Origin: Verrucomicrobiales bacterium
Lineage (GTDB): Bacteria; Verrucomicrobiota; Verrucomicrobiia; Verrucomicrobiales; V1-33
NCBI GenBank assembly: GCA_947462995.1
Contig: CANHUG010000004.1
Location: forward strand, 1-37,125
Direction of reading: 5' to 3'
Length of the DNA: 37,125 nucleotides
Within the stretch, counting starts at the first letter, position 1. Each line of letters begins with the position of its first letter. This document shows positions 29,169 through 37,125 of the stretch, piece after piece. A program made the translations under genes and the position numbers. The notes beneath the pieces were generated by a model, which saw only the letters and a program-made list of their open reading frames with translations, made no database searches and was not told the DNA's origin.

Positions 29169-30956
29169 TCAACCTTCAGCCGCCACCTTCTCACCCGCCA
29201 GCTTCTCCGCCCGAGCCGCCAGCTCCACGTGAAACTGCTCCGGATCAGGCGCCGGACCCACCGGCCGCGTCCGCCCGAACCACCCACTGAAGGTCTCACC
29301 TGCCGTCCGCTCACTCTTGTACGCCTCAAGGAATCCCCGGATCGCCCCAGGAATGTCACCCAGCAGCACGGTCTTCTGCTCCAACCCAGCCAGTCGGTCT
29401 CCCGCAATACTGCCGCCCACAAACATCGCATACTTGTTCGGAGCCCGACCCACAAAACCGAAGTCCGCATTGTACGGACGCCCGCATCCATTCGGGCATC
29501 CCGTCATCCGGATCAGCACCGGATCATCTTCCAACCCAAGCTCCCGCAGCACTCCGTCCACTTCGTCCAGCACGCCCGGCAACGCCCGCTCCGATTCGGA
29601 TAGGCTCAACCCGCACGTCGGCAACGCCACACAAGCATGCGCCACCCGACGCGTCCGCGTCATCCCGTCCGCATGCGGCACCGCATGCTTCGCAAGAATC
29701 GCATCCACCGCCGCACGCTGCTCCGGCAACACCTCCGCCACCACCACATTCGTGTTCGGCGTGATCACAAACGGCAACCCTAGCTCCGCCGCAATCTCAT
29801 TGAACGCACTCAGATACTGCGGCCCTCCCTCCCGGTCCGTCACCCGACCCATGCTTACATACACCGCACAATACCACCGCCCATCCCCCTGCTCATACCA
29901 ACCCAGCGAATCCTCGACACTATCAAATGCCACCGGCTTCGGATCCTCCAACTTTACCGTCGGCAACCGATTCTGCACCGCCGCTCGAAACGCCTCCAGC
30001 CCCATCGTCTGCACCGTGTACTTCATCCGCGCATTCTTCCGCTCCGTACGGTTCCCATGGTCCCGCTGCACCGTCACAATCGCCTCCGTCGCATCCACCA
30101 CATGCGCCCGCGGCACATAAGCCAGCGGCTGCGCCAGAAACGGCCGCGTCGAAAGCTGCCCGTGACTCATCCCAAACCCGCCACCCACCAAAATCGTATA
30201 GCCAGCCACCACCCCATCCACCACGTGCGGCACAAAACCCACGTCCTGACTGTACACATCCGTGTCGTTCACAGGCTCAATCGCCACCGCCATCTTGAAC
30301 TTCCGCGGCAAATATGCCTTCCCGTAAATCGGATCTTCCTCCCCGGACGCCGTCTTCTCACGCACCGCAGGATCCACCTCCGGCGCTGCCAGCCACTCAG
30401 GACTCAGCTTCTCACCATCCAGCCAGATGTCCGCATACGCCTGACTCCGCCACAAAAACCGCTGGCTGATCTCCTCCGTCAACGCCTGCGCATCCTCATG
30501 CACCACGCTCTTCACCGGAGCCGCAGGCCCCATTGTGTTCCGCACCACATCCCCGCACGCACCCATCGTCGTCAACCCGCTCCGGCAAATCCCCGCAATC
30601 ACTTCCTTCAAATTCCCCTTCAACACCCCATGCAGCTGAATCCCCTGACGGTTCGTCAATCGCAACGACCCCTCCGACAACCGGCACAGTTGATCATGAA
30701 TCAACCACTGCTCCGCACTGATCCGACCGCCAGGCATCTTGCTACGCACCATGAAACTCCACGCCTTCTCCTTCTTCTCCTTCGTCAATGCCGCACGCTT
30801 GTCCCGGTCATCCTGCTGATAAGTCCCGTGAAACTTCATCAGAATCGCCTGGTCTTCCTCCACATGCGTCAATCCAGCATCCCCAACCACTTCACCAATC
30901 ACCCCACGCAACCCGCCAGACTGCAGCTTGATCTCTTCAACACTCGCTTTGCTCAT
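29169..30956 (-). CDS. cysI: assimilatory sulfite reductase hemoprotein (nitrite/sulfite reductase family)
   Basis: MKFHGTYQQDDRD; LRLTNRQGIQLHGVLKGNLKEVI; siroheme/4Fe-4S motifs CVALPTCGLSLSESERALP and MTGCPNGCGRPYNADFGFVGRAPNKYAMFVGG. Confidence 0.93.
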   Translation of the reverse strand: MSKASVEEIKLQSGGLRGVIGEVVGDAGLTHVEEDQAILMKFHGTYQQDDRDKRAALTKEKKEKAWSFMVRSKMPGGRISAEQWLIHDQLCRLSEGSLRLTNRQGIQLHGVLKGNLKEVIAGICRSGLTTMGACGDVVRNTMGPAAPVKSVVHEDAQALTEEISQRFLWRSQAYADIWLDGEKLSPEWLAAPEVDPAVREKTASGEEDPIYGKAYLPRKFKMAVAIEPVNDTDVYSQDVGFVPHVVDGVVAGYTILVGGGFGMSHGQLSTRPFLAQPLAYVPRAHVVDATEAIVTVQRDHGNRTERKNARMKYTVQTMGLEAFRAAVQNRLPTVKLEDPKPVAFDSVEDSLGWYEQGDGRWYCAVYVSMGRVTDREGGPQYLSAFNEIAAELGLPFVITPNTNVVVAEVLPEQRAAVDAILAKHAVPHADGMTRTRRVAHACVALPTCGLSLSESERALPGVLDEVDGVLRELGLEDDPVLIRMTGCPNGCGRPYNADFGFVGRAPNKYAMFVGGSIAGDRLAGLEQKTVLLGDIPGAIRGFLEAYKSERTAGETFSGWFGRTRPVGPAPDPEQFHVELAARAEKLAGEKVAAEG

Positions 30957-31011
30957 ATTTGATCGTTCGTTGTTACTCCCCCACTAATTCCACCCCTCCA
31001 CTCCCGCAACG

Positions 31012-31041
31012 GAAAAAATACCCTATTCCATATCGGAATAG
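31012..31041 (-). terminator. Rho-independent terminator overlapping the trpF stop codon
   Basis: Minus strand CTATTCC-GATAT-GGAATAG-GGTATTTTTTCC; the TAG stop (31023-31025) is inside the stem. Confidence 0.8.
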
Positions 31042-31694
31042 TCGGGTTTAGCACGCGCCGCTCCCGCAAACCCCCAAATCATCCCTCCATCCTTCACCCC
31101 CGGCCGCACCTCCACCCCACTCGCCGTGTCAACCCCCGCCGGCCTCACCGCCCGCACCGCCTCCCCAGCATTCTCCGGCGTCAACCCACCCGCAAGAATC
31201 AACACCTTCTCCGGAAACTCCCGCACCGCACGCGCCGCCAGCGGCCAATCACATCGATGCCCAGTCCCCCCGTACACCCCCGGCGCAAACGCATCCAATA
31301 TAAACGCCTCCGCAGGATCCACCGCAATCCGCTCCAGATCACGCTCCTCCCGCAACGCCACCGCCCGCAACACCGGCAACCCGATCTGCTGCACCGCCTC
31401 CGTAAACACCACAGGCTCATCCCCATGCAACTGGATCCCCTCTAGCAACCCGCTCCCCGCCACCCTCTCAATCTCCCCAATCGACGCATTCACAAATAAC
31501 CCGATCCGCAACAACCCCGCAGGCACCTCAGGCAACCACTCCCGCGCCTCCTCAATCCCATGATACCGCTTCGACCCGGGAAAAAAATTGATCCCGATCG
31601 CATCCACCCCAGCCTCCCCGCACACCACCGCATCCTCCAGCCGCGTCAACCCGCAGACCTTCACAAACAATCTCCCTGGCGTCAGCAGTTTCAC
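31023..31694 (-). CDS. trpF: phosphoribosylanthranilate isomerase
   Basis: FVKVCGLTRLEDAVVCGEAGVDAIGINFFPGSKRY; GIQLHGDEP; ILAGGLTPENAGEAVRAVRPAGVDTASGVE. GTG start at 31694 is most plausible; an upstream ATG at 31751 is also possible. Confidence 0.93.
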   Translation of the reverse strand: MKLLTPGRLFVKVCGLTRLEDAVVCGEAGVDAIGINFFPGSKRYHGIEEAREWLPEVPAGLLRIGLFVNASIGEIERVAGSGLLEGIQLHGDEPVVFTEAVQQIGLPVLRAVALREERDLERIAVDPAEAFILDAFAPGVYGGTGHRCDWPLAARAVREFPEKVLILAGGLTPENAGEAVRAVRPAGVDTASGVEVRPGVKDGGMIWGFAGAARAKPDYSDME

Positions 31695-31740
31695 TCGATT
31701 GATCTCATTGGTTCCTTCCCCTGCCCGTCCACCCCCATCC

Positions 31741-32664
31741 TCAACCCGCACTCGCCAGCGCCTCAGGCTTCAGCAACCGCCGCCGGTACTCCGTCGGACT
31801 CTCCCCGGTCACCGTCCGGAAACACCGGTTGAACTGCGACAACGACTGATACCCAACCTCAAACGCCACCTCCGAAACCCGCGCATCAGGCTTCAGCAGC
31901 ATCTGCCTCGCCAGCTCCACCCGCGACCGGTTGATGTAATCCACCAGATTGATCCCCACCGCCTTCCGGAACACTTTGCAGAAATGATGCGGACTCAACC
32001 CCGCACTCCGCGACACCTGCTCCAGCGTCAGCCGATCCCGCAGATTCTCCCGGATATACCGCCGCGCCTTCGTCACCGCCTCCGGCTCCCGCGGCGTGCT
32101 CTCCACAATCAACCGGTTCGCCAGATCCCCCAGCTGCCGCCCAAACGCATCCAGCAGCACCGCCACACTCCGGTACTTCTCGTCCGTCACCTCAGGCGTC
32201 GCCTCCCACAGCTTCTTCAACCGCTGCACCTCCGCAGCAGGAATCCCCCGCGCCAGCAGCACCTTCCCCACCTCCGTGAAACTCCGACGCTTCTCCCCAG
32301 TCACAAACACCTGACCAGTCCACAACCACCCCACCGTCCGCCCCCCGCACTGCACCGGCACCGCAGTCTCCATCATCTCCGCAAAACAACGGTCCGTCGC
32401 CCCTCCCCCCTGATTCATCACCCGCAAATGCCCATGCGCCTTCTGGCAATCCTCACAATTCTGATGCTCGTTCAACGCCCCGCAGAACGCATTCTGCTCC
32501 GATCGCTCCCGCACCCGCGGAATCTGATCCGTCGACGCCAGCCGCAGAAACAACCCCAGCCCCGTCGCCAGCCGAAACGCCTCCTGGTAACTGCCGTAAA
32601 GCGCAGATCCCTGTATCGCCTCCACAAGCTTCCGGTCCTGACTGGTGATGATCGCCTTCATCAT
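31741..32664 (-). CDS. AraC-family transcriptional regulator with PocR ligand-binding domain
   Basis: N-term FCGALNEHQNCEDCQKAHGHLRVM...ETAVPVQCGGRTVGWLWTGQVF (PocR). C-term VTKARRYIRENLRDRLTLEQVSRSAGLSPHHFCKVFRKAVGINLVDYINRSRVELARQMLLKPDARVSEVAFEVGYQSLSQFNRCFRTVTGESPTEYRR (HTH_18). Confidence 0.93.
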   Translation of the reverse strand: MMKAIITSQDRKLVEAIQGSALYGSYQEAFRLATGLGLFLRLASTDQIPRVRERSEQNAFCGALNEHQNCEDCQKAHGHLRVMNQGGGATDRCFAEMMETAVPVQCGGRTVGWLWTGQVFVTGEKRRSFTEVGKVLLARGIPAAEVQRLKKLWEATPEVTDEKYRSVAVLLDAFGRQLGDLANRLIVESTPREPEAVTKARRYIRENLRDRLTLEQVSRSAGLSPHHFCKVFRKAVGINLVDYINRSRVELARQMLLKPDARVSEVAFEVGYQSLSQFNRCFRTVTGESPTEYRRRLLKPEALASAG

Positions 32665-32847
32665 CTCCCCCCCTAAACGGATCTTCACCCCACCGCCAGG
32701 GAACATTGCATGCACAGATGCTGAATTCCTACCCCCAACCACCCCACCACCCCTCCACACCCATCCCCAATTTCTGCACAGCACTTCACAACGGACGCGG
32801 AGCACGCCGGCCCTTCCCAAGCCACCATCCTCAAAACGCCCGCTCCC

Positions 32848-33660
32848 ATGCTTCCCTCCCACTGCGTCCCTCAACTCGACCGCTGGCTCGCCGCCGCCTC
32901 ACGCCGCGCCCAAGCCCTCGACCAGCCAGCCAACCGCCCCTCCCTCTCCATCAACGGCATGCCCGGTGCCGTCGACCCAGCCTTCGCCACCCAGCTCGCC
33001 GCCTACCTCAGCAGCGTCGATGACCTCGCCACCGACGGCTGGCGCGCCTTCGATACCCCAACCATCGAAGAACTCGCCGTCTCCCCACTCCAGATCCTCT
33101 CCGGCAAAGCCCTCGCCCAGCGCGACGCCTGCTCCGGCTGCGCCTGCCCAGGCGACGGCTGCGGCACCCGCAAAAAACGCGCCGCCGCCGCCGCACTCCT
33201 CCCCCACATCGTCCGCTCCGGCGACGCCATCCTCCAAATCCCCGGCGGCTGCCAGCTCACCGGCGCATCCCCCTCAGTCTTCCACGTCTGGTTCAGCGCC
33301 GGCGACGACCTCCGCCTCCAGCGTCTCAAATCCCAAGGCCTCCTCCCCCAAGACGCCGGCCCCGCTGCCCTAGCCGAAACCGACGCCGCTCACCTCGCAT
33401 GGATCCGCGACGCCCTCACAGGCTCCCCGGTCCAATACCACGACGGCAATCTCTGCGCCAACTGCCACCTCTCCATCAGCATGCCCCAGATGGCCGATGC
33501 CCCCCTCGTCCAGATCATCGGCGACGCCATGCTCGAATGGGCCGCCGCCGTCGCCCGCTCCAACCCGCAGAATCTGCGCGGCGTTTCGCAACCACTGCGC
33601 AGCACCCCCCGCAGCACCGTGCTTCCTTTCCCCACTCCCGCACGCATCCCCACTTCGTGA
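32848..33660 (+). CDS. degenerate cytidylate-kinase-like protein with Cys-rich insertion
   Basis: Divergent match to the cytidylate-kinase-like pattern (RPSLSINGMPGAVDPAFATQLAAYLSS...GWRAFDTPTIEELA; GDAILQIPGGCQ...FHVWFSAGDDLRLQRLKSQGL). Contains CSGCACPGDGC (33130-33162) and CANCH (33454-33468). The ORF is open and coupled to ccoS. Confidence 0.6.
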   Translation: MLPSHCVPQLDRWLAAASRRAQALDQPANRPSLSINGMPGAVDPAFATQLAAYLSSVDDLATDGWRAFDTPTIEELAVSPLQILSGKALAQRDACSGCACPGDGCGTRKKRAAAAALLPHIVRSGDAILQIPGGCQLTGASPSVFHVWFSAGDDLRLQRLKSQGLLPQDAGPAALAETDAAHLAWIRDALTGSPVQYHDGNLCANCHLSISMPQMADAPLVQIIGDAMLEWAAAVARSNPQNLRGVSQPLRSTPRSTVLPFPTPARIPTS

Positions 33661-33830
33661 ACGCTCTCCTCGTCACCCTCCTCGTCAGTCTCTGCCTCTC
33701 CGGCGTCTTCGTCCTCTGCTTCCTCTGCGAACACCTCCGCCGCCGCGAATCCGGCCCCGAACACGACTCCCTCCTCCCTCTCGACGACCCTCCCACACCA
33801 GCCCCGGACCCTCTCCACCCTTCCCTCTGA
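33657..33830 (+). CDS. ccoS: CcoS-like cbb3 oxidase assembly protein (57 aa)
   Basis: GTG start overlapping the previous TGA stop (GTGA). VNALLVTLLVSLCLSGVFVLCFLCEHLRRRESGPEHDSLLPLDD: single TM then acidic tail, directly upstream of ccoNO. Confidence 0.65.
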   Translation: MNALLVTLLVSLCLSGVFVLCFLCEHLRRRESGPEHDSLLPLDDPPTPAPDPLHPSL

Positions 33831-33876
33831 ATCCTCCTTCCAAACCCTCATCCCACCAGATCTCCCTATCCACTCC

Positions 33877-36315
33877 ATGAACGCTAACGCAGTCAAAACG
33901 ACCATCGTCTTCGACGACCGAACGGTCCGACACTTCACCATAGCCTCCATGATCTGGGGCTTCGTCGGCATCCTCGTCGGTCTCATCGCCGCCACCCAGC
34001 TCAGCTTCTGGCAGATGAACGGACGCTTCCTCCAGACCATCACCGGCGGCCTCATCCAGTCCGAGGGCCTCGACTTCCTCACCTTCGGCCGCCTCCGCCC
34101 GCTCCACACCAACGCCGCCATCTTCGCCTTCGTCGGCAACATGATGTTCGCCGGCGTCTACTACTCCACCCAGCGTCTCTGCAAAGCCAGACTCGCCTCC
34201 GACCTCCTCTCCGCCATCCACTTCTGGGGCTGGCAGCTCATCATCGTCGCCGCCGCAGTCACCCTCCCCGCAGGCCTCACCCGCGGCAAGGAATACGCCG
34301 AACTCATCTGGCCCATCAATATCGCCGTCGCCCTCATCTGGGTCGTCTTCGCTATCAATTTCTTCTGGACCCTCAAAAAACGCAACGAGCCCAGTCTCTA
34401 CGTCGCCCTCTGGTTCTACATCGCCACCATCGTCACCGTGGCCATGCTCTACATCGTCAACCACCTCTCCCTCCCCACCAGCCTCACCCACAGCTACCCT
34501 CTCTTCGGCGGTGTCCAGGACGCGCTCGTCCAGTGGTGGTACGGCCATAACGCCGTCGCCTTCTTCCTGACAACTCCCATCCTCGGCATCATGTACTACT
34601 TCATGCCGAAGGCCGCCGGCCGCCCCGTCTACAGCTACCGGCTCTCCATCATCCACTTCTGGTCCCTCGTCTTCATCTACATCTGGGCCGGCCCGCACCA
34701 CCTCCTCAATACTTCCCTCCCACGCTGGCTCCAGATGCTCGGCATGCTCTTCAGCCTCATGCTCTGGGCCCCCAGCTGGGGCGGCATGCTCAACGGTCTC
34801 CTCACCCTCCGCGGCGCATGGGATAAACTCCGCACCGACCCAGTCATCAAATTCTTCGTCGCCGCCATCACCTTCTACGGGATGTCCACCTTCGAAGGCC
34901 CCCTCCTCTCCATCCGCGCCGTCAACGCCCTCTCCCACTACACCGACTGGACCATCGGCCACGTCCACGCAGGTACTCTAGGCTGGAACGGCTTCATGGC
35001 CGCCGGCATGTTCTACTGGCTCGTCCCTGTCCTCTGGGGCACCAAACTCCGCTCCATCCCCGCTGCCAACATGCACTTCTGGATCGGCACCGTCGGCATC
35101 CTCCTCTACGTCGCCTCCATGTGGGCCAGCGGCATCACCCAGGGCCTCATGCTCAATCAACTCAACGCCGACGGCACTCTGCCAAAATACGAATTCGTCG
35201 AAACCCTCGAGCGCATCAAACCGCTCATGATCACCCGCACCGTCGGCGGCGGCCTCTACCTCATCGGCTACGTCGTCATGCTCTGGAACCTCTTCGCCAC
35301 CATCCGCTCAGGCAAACCAGTCACCGACTCCCGCGAGGTCTACGTCGAACCAAAGAAACACGACTCCATGCCATGGAAAGAAGTCTTCCTCAATGACCCT
35401 ATCCTCTACACGGTCCTCGGCATCTTCTTCTGCTGTCTCTGGTTCTTCCTCCCCAGCTACGCCAACGTCGGCGCCCTCGCCGGCGGCATCGCCCTCACCA
35501 TCAAAGGCATCGCACGCTTCAAAGCCACTCACCAGTCGTGGTCGTTCTGGTACGAGAAACTCCTCGAGAACTTCCTCCCCTTCACCGTCCTCACCTTCAT
35601 CGCCGTCGCCATCGGCGGTCTCCTCCAGATCATCCCCACCGTCATCGTCAACCGCGGCGACCGCATCGAGGGCCGCATCCAGAAGCTCTACACCCCGCTC
35701 GAACTCTGCGGCCGCGACATCTACGTCTCCGAAGGCTGCTACAACTGCCACTCCCAGATGATCCGTCAGATGGTCCCCGACGTCCTCCGCTACGGCACCG
35801 GCCGCAAAGACGACTACAGCCACCTCGGCGAATCCATCTACGACCACCCGTTCCAATGGGGCAGCAAACGCACCGGCCCGGACCTCGCACGCGAAGGCTC
35901 CAAACGCGACTACACATGGCAGGTCATCCACCTCCGCAACCCGCGCGACATGGACCGCAACTCCACCATGCCTAACTACCCATGGCTCTTCGACAAGAAA
36001 GCCGACATCGACGCCCTCCCAGGCAAAATCGCCGCCCAGCGCACGCTCGGCGTCCCCTACGAACCCATGACCGCCGACGTCATCAAGGACAAGGCCCGCG
36101 CTCAGGCCATCGAAATCAGCGCCGTCCTCAAAGGCCAGGGCCAGCTCGTCGAACCAGACCGCCAGATCATCGCCCTCGTCGCCTACCTCAAGGCCCTCGG
36201 CTCATGGGAAGAAAAACTCCCCGCCACAGACAAGTCCGGCGATCGCCCAAGCCTCACCCCCGGCAACCCGGACAATCACCGCCCGGTCGCTGCCATCCCC
36301 GCACCCGCGAACTAA
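33877..36315 (+). CDS. ccoNO: cbb3-type cytochrome c oxidase, CcoN-CcoO fusion
   Basis: CcoN region: SIIHFWSLVFIYIWAGPHHLLNTSLPRWLQMLGMLFSLMLWAPSWGGMLNG, YTDWTIGHVHAGTLGWNGFMAAGM. CcoO region: GRDIYVSEGCYNCHSQMIRQMVPDVLRYG (CYNCH 35737-35751), DLAREGSKRDYTWQVIHLRNPRDM. One uninterrupted 812-aa ORF. Confidence 0.95.
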   Translation: MNANAVKTTIVFDDRTVRHFTIASMIWGFVGILVGLIAATQLSFWQMNGRFLQTITGGLIQSEGLDFLTFGRLRPLHTNAAIFAFVGNMMFAGVYYSTQRLCKARLASDLLSAIHFWGWQLIIVAAAVTLPAGLTRGKEYAELIWPINIAVALIWVVFAINFFWTLKKRNEPSLYVALWFYIATIVTVAMLYIVNHLSLPTSLTHSYPLFGGVQDALVQWWYGHNAVAFFLTTPILGIMYYFMPKAAGRPVYSYRLSIIHFWSLVFIYIWAGPHHLLNTSLPRWLQMLGMLFSLMLWAPSWGGMLNGLLTLRGAWDKLRTDPVIKFFVAAITFYGMSTFEGPLLSIRAVNALSHYTDWTIGHVHAGTLGWNGFMAAGMFYWLVPVLWGTKLRSIPAANMHFWIGTVGILLYVASMWASGITQGLMLNQLNADGTLPKYEFVETLERIKPLMITRTVGGGLYLIGYVVMLWNLFATIRSGKPVTDSREVYVEPKKHDSMPWKEVFLNDPILYTVLGIFFCCLWFFLPSYANVGALAGGIALTIKGIARFKATHQSWSFWYEKLLENFLPFTVLTFIAVAIGGLLQIIPTVIVNRGDRIEGRIQKLYTPLELCGRDIYVSEGCYNCHSQMIRQMVPDVLRYGTGRKDDYSHLGESIYDHPFQWGSKRTGPDLAREGSKRDYTWQVIHLRNPRDMDRNSTMPNYPWLFDKKADIDALPGKIAAQRTLGVPYEPMTADVIKDKARAQAIEISAVLKGQGQLVEPDRQIIALVAYLKALGSWEEKLPATDKSGDRPSLTPGNPDNHRPVAAIPAPAN

Positions 36316-36333
36316 CCATCACCCACCCACCAT

Positions 36334-36522
36334 ATGTTCCGCCGCCTCAATCCTGAAATGTGGGAATGGCAAAGCATCGCCAGCATGGGTGCCTTCGCCC
36401 TCACCCTCGCTGTCTTCCTCTTCTTCATCGTGCGCGCCATGCGCCTGAAGAAGGACGTCGCCAGCCACATGGGCAACCTCCCGCTCGACGACGAACCCTC
36501 AGCCGCCCGCGACCATGAATAA
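36334..36522 (+). CDS. ccoQ: CcoQ-like small cbb3 oxidase subunit
   Basis: MFRRLNPEMWEWQSIASMGAFALTLAVFLFFIVRAMRLKKDVASHMGNLPLDDE: one TM, between ccoNO and ccoP. Confidence 0.75.
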   Translation: MFRRLNPEMWEWQSIASMGAFALTLAVFLFFIVRAMRLKKDVASHMGNLPLDDEPSAARDHE

Positions 36523-37125
36523 CGAACCCTCCGCTCACCACAGCACCCAACCCGTCGACCCCAACGCCCCGGTCCTCCGCCCCCACGTCTACGACGGCAT
36601 CCAGGAATACGACCAGAAGCTCCCCAACTGGTGGCTCTTCACGTTCTACTTCGCCATCGCATGGTTCGTTCTCTACTGGTTCCTCTACTACAACCTCGGT
36701 AAATTCCAGACGGACCACGACCGCGTCACCTCCCAGATCGACGCCATCAATCAGGTCAAAGCCAAGGAACTCGAAGCCATGCTCGCCAAACTCGACGACA
36801 AGGTCCTCTGGGAATGGAGCCGCAACCCCCAGATCGCCGATCAGGGCGCCGCCACCTATCAGAAACTCTGCGTCACCTGCCACGCCCCGGACCTCAGCGC
36901 CACGCTCGCCGGCGCCAAACTCCCCGGCCTCCCCCTCAACGACGCCGAGTGGAAATACGGCGCCAAACCCATGGATCTCTTCAAGATGGTCCAGAAGGGC
37001 TCGCCTGACAAAACCCAGGCCGTCCAGATGCCCCCATGGGAACAGGTCCTCTCCGCCTCCGACATCGCCAAGGTCGTCGCCTTCGTCCTCAGTCACCACA
37101 CGGAACCAACCACCTCCGAACCACC
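36515..37125 (+). CDS. ccoP: CcoP, cbb3 oxidase cytochrome c subunit (truncated by the window end)
   Basis: ATG at 36515 overlaps the ccoQ stop. MNNEPSAHHSTQPVDPNAPVLRPHVYDGIQEYDQKLPNWWLFTFYFAIAWFVLYWFLYYNLGKFQTD...YQKLCVTCHAPDLSATLAGAKLPGLPLNDAEWKYG. No stop before 37125. Confidence 0.9.
   Translation, partial: MNNEPSAHHSTQPVDPNAPVLRPHVYDGIQEYDQKLPNWWLFTFYFAIAWFVLYWFLYYNLGKFQTDHDRVTSQIDAINQVKAKELEAMLAKLDDKVLWEWSRNPQIADQGAATYQKLCVTCHAPDLSATLAGAKLPGLPLNDAEWKYGAKPMDLFKMVQKGSPDKTQAVQMPPWEQVLSASDIAKVVAFVLSHHTEPTTSEP

Noticed and set aside
33685-34968. Minus-strand 427-aa acidic ORF opposite ccoNO
   Set aside because: Highly acidic repetitive frame resulting from antisense of a C-rich coding strand.

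Overview
This is a high-GC bacterial window, almost certainly from Verrucomicrobiota. The 16S fragment contains GCTGCCACCCGTAGGTGT, which I recall as the EUB338-III probe site, and the gene content is PVC-like. From left to right it holds: the 5' part of a 16S rRNA gene on the minus strand with a structured leader; a minus-strand periplasmic oxidation cluster (sulfocyanin-like blue copper protein, glucose/sorbosone dehydrogenase, DUF1501, and a 1466-aa DUF1080/SGNH/heme-binding dehydrogenase/HEAT/cytochrome c fusion) facing a plus-strand DUF6797-type cytochrome c protein; an HNH endonuclease; an ABC transporter operon; an MFS transporter; purH; a secreted TraB/GumN-like protein; a 1977-aa secreted protein with lamin-tail, CotH-kinase and Fn3-like domains; tal; rplS; an S4-domain protein; cysI; trpF; a PocR/AraC regulator; and a divergent operon encoding a degenerate cytidylate-kinase-like Cys-rich protein, CcoS, a CcoN-CcoO fusion, CcoQ and CcoP (truncated at the window end). 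The best candidate for something undescribed is a two-hairpin structured RNA (about 20744-20861) in the convergent gap between the TraB-like and CotH/lamin-tail genes. Other notable points are a predicted axial Met-to-His change in the blue copper site and the Cys-rich kinase-like gene translationally coupled to ccoS. All family calls come from reading motifs; no database search was run.
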